DNA of 64,000 nt from Burkholderia sp. Ax-1719 (GCF_011753055.1 NZ_VWWJ01000013.1:124001-188000), one strand, 5' to 3'. Positions 37,731 to 46,602 are shown, counted from the stretch's first letter. Made by a program: numbers and translations. Notes: generated by a model not told the origin, from the letters alone.

Positions 37731-39145
37731 GAGTGAGCCTCATCAGCCGCGAGCATCTGCAGCGCCCCGCCTTCATCGAAGAGGACGGGCGCGCGCTGAG
37801 CTATGCCGGGCTGCACGAGGCCATCGAAGATTGGGCGGCAGATCTGGCCGCCGGCGAGTTGGTGTTTGTCGTGGGCGATAACGACCTGCCGACGATGCTC
37901 TGCTATCTCGGCGCGCAGTGCGGCGGAGCGGTTGCGCTCCTGCTCGCTCGCAATATTCACGAAGCGCAGCTCGCGCGGCTGATGGGCGTCTATCGGCCGT
38001 CGCTCGTTTTCATGCCGGTGAGCGCGACCTTGCCGGACGGCGCCGCGCTTGTGCGCGAGGAAGGCGATTATGGGCTCTATCGCTTGCCGGGCACGGTTGC
38101 ACCCAGCCCTGAACTCCATGCCGATCTCGCATTGCTGCTTGCGACCTCCGGCTCGACGGGCTCGCCCAGGCTCGTGCGACTGACGATGGCCAATCTCGCG
38201 GCGAACGCGGACTCGATCGCGCAGTACCTCGGTATTACCTGCGATGAACGCGCGATCACTTCGTTGCCGATGAACTATTCATACGGCCTCTCCGTCATCA
38301 ACAGTCACCTGCGTGTGGGTGCGTCCATCGTGCTGTCGAGACGCTCGCTGATGGACGGCGCGTTCTGGCGTCAGGTCAACGAGCAGCGCGTGACGAGCTT
38401 CGCGGGCGTGCCGTTCAGCTATGACATCCTGCTTAAACTGCGGCTCGCGCGCATCGAGATGCCGTCCGTGCGCATGCTTACGCAGGCGGGCGGGCGCCTC
38501 GACGCGGCGAAGCTCGCTCAGGTTGCCGAAATCTGCCGCGCCAGGAATATCCGTTTCTTTCCGATGTACGGGCAGACCGAGGCGACTGCGCGCATCGCGT
38601 ATCTCGCGCCCGAGGACATTGAACGCAAGCCAGGAAGTATCGGCCGCGCGATCCCCGGCGGCCGCCTGTGGCTGGAAAACGATGAAGGTCGCGTGCTCGA
38701 CGCAAGAGGAGAGGTCGGCGAGCTGATCTACGCGGGCCCGAATGTCTCGATGGGCTACGCCGGTTGCGCCGATGACCTCGCGCTCGGCGATGTCAATCAT
38801 GGAGTGCTGCGCACGGGCGACCTCGCGCGCGCCGACGAAGACAACTGCTTCTACATCGAAGGCCGACGTCGGCGCTTTCTGAAAATTTTCGGCGTGCGCG
38901 TCTCGCTCGACGCAGTGGAGCGGATCGTCGCTGACATGGGCGTGGTGTGTGCGGCGCACGGTGCGGACGACAAGCTCGTGATTCATGCCGAGCAGGCTCC
39001 GCAATGGAGCGCGCCGACCTTGCGCGCCGATCTCGCGCAGCGCATCGGCGTGCATCCGTCGGCGATTGCCGTGAACACGTTGACCGAACTACCGCGCCTG
39101 CCAACAGGAAAGGTGGACTACCCATGTCTGAGCCAGTTGTCCTGA
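37727..39145 (+). CDS. AMP-dependent acyl ligase, ACP-loading candidate
   Basis: This 472-residue ANL-family protein should adenylate a carboxylic acid and load it on the adjacent acyl carrier protein or on CoA. The phosphate loop reads LLLATSGSTGSPRLVRLT, followed by FFPMYGQTEATARI and the hinge GRRRRFLKIFGVRVSLD. The C-terminal lysine lies in LPRLPTGKVDYP. It is shorter than typical acyl-CoA synthetases, as carrier-protein ligases of glycan clusters often are. It overlaps the ACP gene by four bases and the LuxE-like gene by 22. Confidence 0.88.
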   Translation: MRVSLISREHLQRPAFIEEDGRALSYAGLHEAIEDWAADLAAGELVFVVGDNDLPTMLCYLGAQCGGAVALLLARNIHEAQLARLMGVYRPSLVFMPVSATLPDGAALVREEGDYGLYRLPGTVAPSPELHADLALLLATSGSTGSPRLVRLTMANLAANADSIAQYLGITCDERAITSLPMNYSYGLSVINSHLRVGASIVLSRRSLMDGAFWRQVNEQRVTSFAGVPFSYDILLKLRLARIEMPSVRMLTQAGGRLDAAKLAQVAEICRARNIRFFPMYGQTEATARIAYLAPEDIERKPGSIGRAIPGGRLWLENDEGRVLDARGEVGELIYAGPNVSMGYAGCADDLALGDVNHGVLRTGDLARADEDNCFYIEGRRRRFLKIFGVRVSLDAVERIVADMGVVCAAHGADDKLVIHAEQAPQWSAPTLRADLAQRIGVHPSAIAVNTLTELPRLPTGKVDYPCLSQLS

Positions 39146-40206
39146 ACGACGTCCTGCAGTGGCCAGTGTATGGCGTGGCGAAGTCGGAAAAGGATGAAAG
39201 CCTGCTGCGCGAACTGCACCGCCTGACCGGTCTGCACTACGAAGGATGTGCGGGGTATCGCGCGATCCTCGACAAGTTCGGTCACGCGCGTGCCGCAACA
39301 TCGCTTGCTGCGCTGCCGTTCCTGCCGGTGCGGCTCTTCAAGCATGAAACGCTGCTGAGCGTGCCGCAAACCGAGGTCGTCAAGACCATGACCTCGTCGG
39401 GCACAAGCGGCCAAAGCGTCTCTCAGATTTTTCTCGACAGGCAGACCGCCGCGCTGCAGGTGAAAGTGCTGGCGCGCATCGTTGGCGACCTGATTGGCCC
39501 GAAACGCCTGCCGATGCTCGTGATCGACTGCCGTGCGACGGTAGCAAACCGTTATCGTTTTTCCGCGCGCACGGCGGGCATCCAGGGTTTTTCGATGTTC
39601 GGCCGCGATGTCGAATTTGCGCTCGACGACGACATGTCGCTCAACATCGAACGCGTGCGCGCCTTCCTCGCGAAATACCCCGACCAGCCGATCCTGATGT
39701 TCGGTTTCACCTTCGTGGTGTGGTTGCATCTCGTGCTGGCGCTCGAAGCCAGTGGCGAAACCCTACCGCTCCAGCAGGGCATCCTGATCCACGGTGGTGG
39801 CTGGAAGCAGTTGCAGTCGCAGGCGGTCAGTGCCGAGGCGTTTCGCCAGCGCATCGGCGCAGTCGCCGGACTCACGCGTGTGCACAACTACTATGGCATG
39901 GTCGAGCAGACCGGCTCGATATTCGTCGAATGCGAGCATGGTCATCAACATGCTTCATCGTGGTCGGACGTGATCGTGCGCGATCCCGTCGATTTTGGCG
40001 TGCTGCCGGCCGGCCAACGCGGGCTGATCCAGTTGCTTTCCGTTATTCCGCACAGCTATCCGGGCCATTCGCTGCTGAGCGAGGACGAGGGCGAGATCGT
40101 AGGCGTAGACGACTGCCCGTGCGGACGTAAAGGCACGTATTTCAAGGTGCATGGCCGCATCCAGAACGCCGAAACGAGGGGCTGCAGTGATACGTATTCC
40201 CGCTGA
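39124..40206 (+). CDS. LuxE-like acyl-protein synthetase
   Basis: This 360-residue protein resembles LuxE, which in luminous bacteria activates a fatty acid as acyl-AMP and holds it as a thioester for reduction by LuxC. The ATP-site motif is SSGTSGQS. The C-terminus reads GRIQNAETRGCSDTYSR; Cys354, six residues from the end, is placed like the acylated Cys of LuxE. ATG 39124 lies inside the ligase gene, and the long frame upstream from 38947 is its shadow. No luxAB genes are present, so the aldehyde is not for light. Confidence 0.88.
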   Translation: MSEPVVLNDVLQWPVYGVAKSEKDESLLRELHRLTGLHYEGCAGYRAILDKFGHARAATSLAALPFLPVRLFKHETLLSVPQTEVVKTMTSSGTSGQSVSQIFLDRQTAALQVKVLARIVGDLIGPKRLPMLVIDCRATVANRYRFSARTAGIQGFSMFGRDVEFALDDDMSLNIERVRAFLAKYPDQPILMFGFTFVVWLHLVLALEASGETLPLQQGILIHGGGWKQLQSQAVSAEAFRQRIGAVAGLTRVHNYYGMVEQTGSIFVECEHGHQHASSWSDVIVRDPVDFGVLPAGQRGLIQLLSVIPHSYPGHSLLSEDEGEIVGVDDCPCGRKGTYFKVHGRIQNAETRGCSDTYSR

Positions 40207-41413
40207 TATTCGCGCGAAGCTCGACATCGTTGTCGGCGATCCGCAGCAGGTGTCCTGCGCGCCCGCGCCGGTGTTCGATCCGCTGCGGCTCGACTTTCTC
40301 GCAGACCTTTCGCGCGTGCTGCTCGCGCATCCGCAGGCGCGCGCGCTGCCAGACGTCGTCACATTTGCCTACTGGTGCCGCCGCGCGAATCTCGCGCAAC
40401 TCGCAAACAAGTATGCCGCGGGCGAATTGCCGAATACGGTGCGGCTCGGTCTCGGTCTCTCGTTTCACATCTGTCCGTCGAACGTGCCGGTGAACTTCGC
40501 GTTCTCACTCGCGTTCGGGCTGCTATCGGGCAACACCTGCGTACTGCGGCTGTCGTCGAAGCCCGCGGAAACGACCGGGCGAATCGTAGGCGCGCTCACG
40601 CAATTGCTCGGTGAACAAAAGTATCGGGAGCTGGCTCAAGGGCTGCTCGTTACGCGTTTCGAGCACGACGACGATGTGAACCGCTTCTGGCTCGCCGCTG
40701 CTGATGCTCGCGTGGTGTGGGGTGGCGACGCCACCGTCGAGCATATGCGTAGCCTGCCTTGCCGGGCGCGCTCGCGGGAAGTGGCCTTCCCCGATCGCTA
40801 CTCGTTTTGCGCAATGGATCCGCGCGCGGTGCTCGCGTTAGATCATGCGGATATGCTTGCGCTGTGCGGGCGTCTCTACAACGACCTGTATCTGATGGAC
40901 CAGGCGGCGTGCTCGTCGCCACAGCTCGTCGCGTGGATCGGTGCCGCGCAAGATGTCGCTACTGCACAGGCGCGCCTGTGGCCGATGTTCGCGCAATACG
41001 CGCGCTCTCGCTACGCGGCGAGCGCGGTGCAGATGATGGACAAGTACGTCGATGCATGCCGCCATGCGATGGGTAACGAGCGGGCGCTTGCAGTCGAGCA
41101 GCACGGCAACGTGCTTTACCGGATCGGACTTTCGGAACTCGTGCAAGAGCAGGACAGCTATCGCGGCTATTTCGGCACGATCCACGAGGTGACGCTCGCG
41201 TCGCTCGATGAGCTTGCGCCGGTCATCAACGAGCGCTACCAGACCCTGACTTACTTTGGCCTTGAGCCCACTGCGCTGCGAGACTTCATCATCGCGCGGC
41301 GTCTGCGCGGTGTTGACCGTGTAGTTCCGGTGGGTCGGGCACTAGACATGAATATCGTGTGGGACGGCTACGACATCGTCGCCAGTCTCTCGCGCGTGGT
41401 CGACATTCAATGA
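40187..41413 (+). CDS. LuxC-like acyl reductase
   Basis: This 408-residue protein resembles LuxC, an aldehyde-dehydrogenase-fold enzyme that reduces an acyl thioester to an aldehyde with NADPH. The nucleophile is Cys242 in YLMDQAACSSPQLVAW. The N-terminal half includes SNVPVNFAFSLAFGLLSGN, where the cofactor binds. I start at GTG 40187, behind GAGGGG and inside the LuxE-like gene (20-base overlap). The tight LuxE-LuxC pairing strongly suggests a joint acid-to-aldehyde step. Confidence 0.9.
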   Translation: MIRIPADIRAKLDIVVGDPQQVSCAPAPVFDPLRLDFLADLSRVLLAHPQARALPDVVTFAYWCRRANLAQLANKYAAGELPNTVRLGLGLSFHICPSNVPVNFAFSLAFGLLSGNTCVLRLSSKPAETTGRIVGALTQLLGEQKYRELAQGLLVTRFEHDDDVNRFWLAAADARVVWGGDATVEHMRSLPCRARSREVAFPDRYSFCAMDPRAVLALDHADMLALCGRLYNDLYLMDQAACSSPQLVAWIGAAQDVATAQARLWPMFAQYARSRYAASAVQMMDKYVDACRHAMGNERALAVEQHGNVLYRIGLSELVQEQDSYRGYFGTIHEVTLASLDELAPVINERYQTLTYFGLEPTALRDFIIARRLRGVDRVVPVGRALDMNIVWDGYDIVASLSRVVDIQ

Positions 41414-41436
41414 CCCGCGCTGCACCGGAGATACAG

Positions 41437-41910
41437 ATGGAAAGCTTCAGCCTCAATTGCATCGAACTTCAGGCCTACCAGCCGAATCGCTATCCCTTCC
41501 TGATGATCGACCACGTTGACGAGGTCCTGCCGGGCAAGTACGCGCGCGGCTACAAGAACCTGACGATGAACGAGTGGTACTTCCCGGTGCACTTTCCGGG
41601 CGGCCCCAATATGCCGGGCGCGTTGCAGCTTGAAGCGCTCGCGCAGATGCTGACCGTCGCGATCACGACGCTGCCGGGCCTCAAGGGCAAGGTCACGCAC
41701 GCGCTCCAGCACACGGTGCGCTATCGCAAGGAGGTGCTGCCGGGCAAGAAGTTCGAGATCGAGACCGAAGTGCTGTCGTGGCGGCGCGGCATCTGCAAGG
41801 GGCGCGGCATCGCGCGCGTGGACGGCGAGATCGCCTGCGAAGCCGACATGCTGATCACGATTCCCGAGATCCTCGAGCAGTTCCTTCCAGCGAAGGCCGC
41901 ATCGGCATGA
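41437..41910 (+). CDS. FabZ-like hydroxyacyl dehydratase
   Basis: This 157-residue hotdog-fold protein matches 3-hydroxyacyl-ACP dehydratases. The motif YPFLMIDHVDEV is followed by FPVHFPGGPNMPGALQLEALAQ, which holds the catalytic His and the Glu. I prefer ATG 41437 with CGGAG six bases upstream; ATG 41410, overlapping the LuxC-like stop, would add nine residues. It may act on the carrier-bound acyl group, either to dehydrate or, in the reverse sense, to hydrate it. It overlaps the oxidoreductase gene by four bases. Confidence 0.88.
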   Translation: MESFSLNCIELQAYQPNRYPFLMIDHVDEVLPGKYARGYKNLTMNEWYFPVHFPGGPNMPGALQLEALAQMLTVAITTLPGLKGKVTHALQHTVRYRKEVLPGKKFEIETEVLSWRRGICKGRGIARVDGEIACEADMLITIPEILEQFLPAKAASA

Positions 41911-43520
41911 GCGATGTCGCGGACATCGTGATCGTCGGTTCGGGCGCGAGCGGCGCCGCCGCCGCCTGGGCGCTTTCGCGCTCGCGCGGCCTGCGCATCG
42001 TTTGCCTTGAGCAGGGCGCGCGCACGCAGCCGTCTGAGTATCCGTCGACGAAAATCGACTGGGAGCTCGCGCGCGCCGGTGCGTACAGCTCGAATCCGGC
42101 CGTGCGCCAGAACTCAGCCGACTATCCGATCGACGACACAGCCTCGCCGATTTCGATTGCGAACTTCAACGGCTTCGGCGGCAGCACGATCCTCTATTCC
42201 GCGCATTTCCCGCGTTTTCATCCGTCGGACTTCCGCACGCGCAGCCTCGACGGCGTCGGCGACGACTGGCCCCTCGACTACGAAGCACTCCAGCCTTTCT
42301 TCGCCGAAAACGAACGCATGATGGGCGTGGCGGGGCTGGTCGGCGATCCAGCCAATCCGGACTACGAATCGTTGCTCCCGCCTGTGCCGCTTGGGTCGGC
42401 AGGTCGTGCGATGGCAGGTGCGTTCAACGCGCTTGGCTGGCACTGGTGGCCTTCGTATGCGGCGATTAACACACATCGACACGGCAATCGCGGCGCCTGC
42501 ATTAATCTGGGGCCGTGCAACACCGGCTGCGCGCAAGGTGCGAAAGCGAGTGTGGATGTCACGTACTGGCCCGAGGCGCAGCGCCAGGGCGTGGAGGTGC
42601 GCACGCAATGCCGCGTGCGCGAGATCACGCTCGATGCGCGCGGGCTCGCCAATGGCGTGCTCTACACCGATGAGACGGGCGCCGAGCAGCGGCTCGACGC
42701 GCGCGTGGTGGTGGTGGCATGCAGCGGCGTCGGCACGCCGCGTCTCCTGCTCAACTCGAAGTCGAGCGCGTTTCCGGACGGCCTGCTCAACGACAATGGT
42801 CTCGTGGGCCGCAATCTCATGCTGCATCCACTCGCCTATACGGAGGGCGTGTTCGAAGACGATCTGCAATCGAGCTTCGGGCCGCATGGCGCGTGCATGC
42901 TCAGCCAGCAGTTCTACGAAACCTCGCCCGAACGTGACTTCGTGCGTGGCTACACCATGCAGGTGCTGCGTGGCGCGCCGCCTGCGGAAACGGCGGTGTC
43001 TGGGTACTTCATGCGGCAGGTACCGCTCGGCCCCGATCATCACAAACGCTTCGCGCAGCTTTACAACCGCACGGTCGGCATCGCGGTGATCAGCGAAGAT
43101 CTGCCGGAGCTGGAAAATCGCGTCGAACTCGACTACGCGCATTGCGATTCGAGCGGCATGCCGGGCGTGAAAATCACGTATCGCCTCGGCGAGAACACGA
43201 AGCGCATGCTCAAACATGGTATCGACGCGAGCAAGGCTGTGTTCGCTGCGGCAGGCGCAAAAGTTGTGTCGTCGTTTGCGCCGGTGCGCCACACCGGCTG
43301 GCATTTGATGGGCACTGCGCGCATGGGCGATGATCCCGCGACTTCCGTCGTGAATCGCTATGGCCAGGCGCATGCGGTGAAAAACCTTTTCGTTGTGGAC
43401 AGCAGTATCTTCGTGACGGCTGGCGCGGTGAATCCCGTCGCGACGGCGCAGGCACTGACGCTGATGGCATGCGACCACCTGCAGCGCAACCTGCACACGC
43501 TGATGGAGAGCGGACGATGA
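41907..43520 (+). CDS. GMC-type FAD oxidoreductase
   Basis: This 537-residue protein is a glucose-methanol-choline oxidoreductase. The N-terminal FAD fold is DIVIVGSGASGAAAAWAL. GFGGSTILYSAHFPRF and GPCNTGCAQGAKAS are typical of the bacterial gluconate/sorbose dehydrogenase branch. The catalytic histidine lies in GWHLMGTARMG, and the C-terminal NPVATAQALT contacts flavin. It should oxidise an alcohol to an aldehyde or ketone. It has no signal peptide, so it acts in the cytosol, unlike membrane-bound gluconate dehydrogenases. It overlaps both neighbours by four bases. Confidence 0.9.
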   Translation: MSDVADIVIVGSGASGAAAAWALSRSRGLRIVCLEQGARTQPSEYPSTKIDWELARAGAYSSNPAVRQNSADYPIDDTASPISIANFNGFGGSTILYSAHFPRFHPSDFRTRSLDGVGDDWPLDYEALQPFFAENERMMGVAGLVGDPANPDYESLLPPVPLGSAGRAMAGAFNALGWHWWPSYAAINTHRHGNRGACINLGPCNTGCAQGAKASVDVTYWPEAQRQGVEVRTQCRVREITLDARGLANGVLYTDETGAEQRLDARVVVVACSGVGTPRLLLNSKSSAFPDGLLNDNGLVGRNLMLHPLAYTEGVFEDDLQSSFGPHGACMLSQQFYETSPERDFVRGYTMQVLRGAPPAETAVSGYFMRQVPLGPDHHKRFAQLYNRTVGIAVISEDLPELENRVELDYAHCDSSGMPGVKITYRLGENTKRMLKHGIDASKAVFAAAGAKVVSSFAPVRHTGWHLMGTARMGDDPATSVVNRYGQAHAVKNLFVVDSSIFVTAGAVNPVATAQALTLMACDHLQRNLHTLMESGR

Positions 43521-43939
43521 TCGAACTGGTACTGGACGCGATGCTGCCCGGCGACCCTGTGCTCGGTGTGCCTGGCGCATCGGCCATCGATTTCGAGGGT
43601 TATCAGCTGCGTCATTGCCTGACGCAGCAGGTTGACGCCTTTCTCGACATGCTTGCGCGTGTGGCGCTTGAGCGCTACCAGCAACCGTTCGAAGCGCTCG
43701 ACGCCACGGGGCGTCTGGCCGCGATCAACGCCTGCAAGCTCGCTGACGTACGGGTGTTCTCCGCGTTCGTTACGCACGCCATGCGCGCGTATTACACGGA
43801 CCGCAATGTGCTGCACGCCATTTCAGCGGGCCCGGTGCCACCGTTTCCCACGGGCGCTGAGCTTCCCGCCGACGACTGGACGATTCTTGAGCCAGTGTAC
43901 GAGCGTGGTCCAATCTGGCGTCCGGCCGGCCCGGCTTAG
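43517..43939 (+). CDS. Small protein coupled to the GMC oxidoreductase
   Basis: This 140-residue protein overlaps the end of the oxidoreductase gene by four bases (ATGA). I recognise no catalytic motif. It is largely helical in appearance (HCLTQQVDAFLDMLARVALERY) with a proline-rich C-terminus (PVPPFPTGAELP). Gluconate-dehydrogenase-type GMC enzymes often have a small partner subunit encoded next to them, and by position this could be one, though the sequence is not clearly of that family. Function unknown. Confidence 0.75.
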   Translation: MIELVLDAMLPGDPVLGVPGASAIDFEGYQLRHCLTQQVDAFLDMLARVALERYQQPFEALDATGRLAAINACKLADVRVFSAFVTHAMRAYYTDRNVLHAISAGPVPPFPTGAELPADDWTILEPVYERGPIWRPAGPA

Positions 43940-43974
43940 GCGTGGGTGCCCCCATGAACCCTCAGGACACTCCG

Positions 43975-44721
43975 ATGTTGCTCAATAACAAAGTGGCCGT
44001 CGTTACCGGCGCAAATCGCGGAATCGGCGAAGCGATCACGCGAACCTTTCTCGCCAATGGCGCGCGCGTGCTCGCGTGCGTGCGCGACCCCGCCGCACCG
44101 GCGGTGATGCAATGGCTCGCGACGCTTGAGGCCGAGCACTTCGCTCGCGTGCAGACCATCGCGCTCGATCTAGCCGACGAGGCCTCGATCAAGGCTGCGA
44201 TCAAATCGATCATGGCCGTGTCGCCACGCATCGATGTGCTCGTCAACAACGCGGGCGTGGCGAGCGGCGCGATCATGCAGATGACGTCAATGACCGAGCT
44301 GCGCCGTCTCTTCGAGATCAACGTCTTCAGCCAGATCCTGCTGAGCCAGGGGCTTGCTCGGCTGATGGCGCGCAACAGGTCAGGCTCGATCATCAACCTT
44401 GCTTCCACGGCTGCAATGATCGCCGACCCCGGTACGCTCGCCTATGGCGCCAGCAAGGCGGCGTTTGCGCGCGCCACGCAGAGTATGGCGACCGAGTTGG
44501 GCGCAAGCGGTATCCGCGTGAATGCCATCGCGCCGGGTCCCACGCGCACGGAAATGTTCGAGCAGATGGCCGAGGCCGCGCGCGAACAACTCGTCGCGGC
44601 TTCCGCGCTCAAGCGCGCGGCCGAACCGCAGGACGTGGCAAACGTGGCGCTGTTCCTTGCGTCCGACCTCTCATCGTTCGTCACCGGGCAGATTCTGCGC
44701 GTGGACGGCGGCATCGTTTGA
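43975..44721 (+). CDS. Short-chain dehydrogenase/reductase, FabG-like
   Basis: This 248-residue protein has the classical SDR marks: NAD(P) loop VVTGANRGIG, NNAG, active-site Ser in INLASTAAM, and YGASK. The C-terminus LASDLSSFVTGQILRVDGG is that of FabG-like ketoreductases. It probably reduces a ketone on the acyl moiety. I prefer ATG 43975 with AGGA upstream and a length equal to typical FabG; ATG 43954 or GTG 43942 are possible. It is followed by the transketolase genes after 14 bases. Confidence 0.9.
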   Translation: MLLNNKVAVVTGANRGIGEAITRTFLANGARVLACVRDPAAPAVMQWLATLEAEHFARVQTIALDLADEASIKAAIKSIMAVSPRIDVLVNNAGVASGAIMQMTSMTELRRLFEINVFSQILLSQGLARLMARNRSGSIINLASTAAMIADPGTLAYGASKAAFARATQSMATELGASGIRVNAIAPGPTRTEMFEQMAEAAREQLVAASALKRAAEPQDVANVALFLASDLSSFVTGQILRVDGGIV

Positions 44722-44735
44722 TCCAAGGACTTCTC

Positions 44736-45560
44736 ATGAGTGCCTACCCCGATATCGACCGCATGGCGCTCGTCATGCGCCACAAGATTCTCGACATCGC
44801 CCATCATTGCAACCAGAGCGCCCATTTGGGCGGCGGTCTGTCGATGGTCGAAATCATGGCGACGCTCTACGCGCGCGTGCTGCGCTACGACCGTAACGAC
44901 CCGCACTGGGCCCAGCGCGACCGTTTCATTCTGAGCAAAGGCCACGGCGTGCTCGGCTATTTCCCGGCGCTGCTGGCGGCCGGCCTCATTGACGAGGCGA
45001 CCTTCAACACGTTCAAGACTAACGAGAGCGACCTGATCGCCCATCCGGTGATGAACCTCGACCTCGGCATCGAGTCGTCGAACGGCAGTCTAGGCCAGGG
45101 CCTTTCGATGGCGGTCGGCATTGCGCTTGCAGCGAAGAAGAAGCGCGAGTCGTTCCGCGCATTCGTGCTGCTGGGCGACGGCGAATGCAACGAAGGCTCG
45201 GTGTGGGAGGCATTCATGGCAGCGGCGCAACTGCGGCTCGACAACCTTGCCGTCGTCATCGACTACAACAAGCTGCAAAGCGATGGCGACTCGACGCAGA
45301 TCATCGATTTCGGCGATCTCGCTGCGCGCCTGCGCGCCTTCGGGTGGGACGTGCGCGAAGTGGACGGTCACAATGTCGACCAGATCGTGCCTGCCTTCGA
45401 GACTGCTCCGGCGACGGGCATGCCGCTCGCGGTCGTCGCGCATACGGTCAAGGGCAAGGGCGTTTCCTTCATGGAAAACAACAACGAATGGCATCACAAC
45501 CGGCTCACGCGCGCGAACTACGAGCTCGCGCTTGCCGAACTCGGCGCGCTGGTGGAGTAA
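44736..45560 (+). CDS. Transketolase, N-terminal subunit
   Basis: This 274-residue protein is the ThDP-pyrophosphate-binding half of transketolase. SKGHGVLGYFPAL and the ThDP/Mg motif GDGECNEGSVWEAFMAAA ending in VIDYNKLQ are intact. It pairs with the next gene to form one active enzyme. AAGGA stands before ATG 44736. Being inside a glycan operon, it likely transfers a two-carbon ketol unit to a special aldehyde and not to pentose phosphates. Confidence 0.93.
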   Translation: MSAYPDIDRMALVMRHKILDIAHHCNQSAHLGGGLSMVEIMATLYARVLRYDRNDPHWAQRDRFILSKGHGVLGYFPALLAAGLIDEATFNTFKTNESDLIAHPVMNLDLGIESSNGSLGQGLSMAVGIALAAKKKRESFRAFVLLGDGECNEGSVWEAFMAAAQLRLDNLAVVIDYNKLQSDGDSTQIIDFGDLAARLRAFGWDVREVDGHNVDQIVPAFETAPATGMPLAVVAHTVKGKGVSFMENNNEWHHNRLTRANYELALAELGALVE

Positions 45561-45573
45561 GGGAGATCTGAAG

Positions 45574-46551
45574 ATGGTGGAAATCAACGCGAGCAATGCG
45601 CGCCAATGGTCGCGGCTCGGTTCGCGCGGCGTGTTCGGTCAGGCTGTGCTGTCGATCGCCGAACAGCATCCGGACCTGATGGTGATGTCGGCTGATCTCG
45701 GCAATTCGTCGGGGCTCGACCGTTTCAAGAAGGCCTTTCCGGAGCGCTTCCTGAACGTCGGCATTGCTGAACAGAACATGATCGGAGTGGCTGCGGGTCT
45801 CGCGAAGGAAGGCTACAACGTGTTCGCGACCTCGTTCGCTCCGTTCATCTCCATGCGAGCGGCTGAGCAGATCCGCATGAATCTCGGCTATATGGAGATG
45901 AACGTGAAGGCCGTGGCGATTGGCAGCGGCGTGTCGATGGCGTTTCTCGGCAACTCGCACTACGGCATTGAAGACGCGGCGGTCATGCGCGCCATTCCCA
46001 ATATGACTGTGGTGTGCCCGGCGGATTGCGCCGAGATCTTCAAGGTGGTCGAGGCGGCTGCGACATTCGAAGGGCCGATGTACATCCGCCTCACCGGCGC
46101 GGTCAATAATCCGCCCGTCTATACCGAAGACTACGATTTCCAGATCGGCCGCGCACATACGCTGCGCGAAGGCTCGGATGTGACCATCGTCGCGAATGGC
46201 ACGATGGTCTACGAATCGCTCGGCGCCGCAAAGCTGCTGGAGGCCGAAGGGCTCTCCGTGGGCGTCGTCAACATGCACACGCTCAAGCCGATCGACACGG
46301 CTGCCATCGATGCCGCCATGGCGCACTCGAAGCTGCTTGCGACGGTGGAGGAACATTCGGTCATTGGCGGTCTGGGCAGTGCGGTTGCCGAATATAAGGC
46401 GACGAAGCGCAACGCGCCCCCGCAGGTGTTGATCGGCCTGCCCGACCGTTTCGACAAGGCGGGCGAATACCGCTATCTGCTGGAGAAGCACGGTCTCGTG
46501 GCGGAAAAGATCGCCGGACGCATTCGTGCGGCGATGGCGGAAAGCGACTGA
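45574..46551 (+). CDS. Transketolase, C-terminal subunit
   Basis: This 325-residue protein holds the pyrimidine-binding and C-terminal domains of transketolase. The conserved glutamate that activates ThDP is in NVGIAEQNMIGVAAGLA. The long C-terminal domain (TIVANGTMVYESLGAAKLLEAEG) is complete. GGGAGAT precedes ATG 45574, 14 bases after the first half. Split transketolases are common in secondary and glycan pathways. It is the last gene of the plus-strand operon. Confidence 0.93.
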   Translation: MVEINASNARQWSRLGSRGVFGQAVLSIAEQHPDLMVMSADLGNSSGLDRFKKAFPERFLNVGIAEQNMIGVAAGLAKEGYNVFATSFAPFISMRAAEQIRMNLGYMEMNVKAVAIGSGVSMAFLGNSHYGIEDAAVMRAIPNMTVVCPADCAEIFKVVEAAATFEGPMYIRLTGAVNNPPVYTEDYDFQIGRAHTLREGSDVTIVANGTMVYESLGAAKLLEAEGLSVGVVNMHTLKPIDTAAIDAAMAHSKLLATVEEHSVIGGLGSAVAEYKATKRNAPPQVLIGLPDRFDKAGEYRYLLEKHGLVAEKIAGRIRAAMAESD

Positions 46552-46569
46552 GAACTCGCGTCCGAAAAG

Positions 46570-46602
46570 AAAAAGCCCGCTTCGTCGAAAGCGGGCTTTT
46601 TT
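46570..46602. terminator. Bidirectional terminator after the transketolase genes
   Basis: AAAGCCCGCTT and AAGCGGGCTTT form an 11-base-pair stem with flanking A- and T-runs. It can end both the plus-strand acyl operon and the convergent aminotransferase gene. Confidence 0.92.

Noticed and set aside
39124..41413. Bioluminescence operon
   Set aside because: LuxC- and LuxE-like genes are present but luxA, luxB and luxD are absent, and the neighbours are glycan and acyl-modifying genes.
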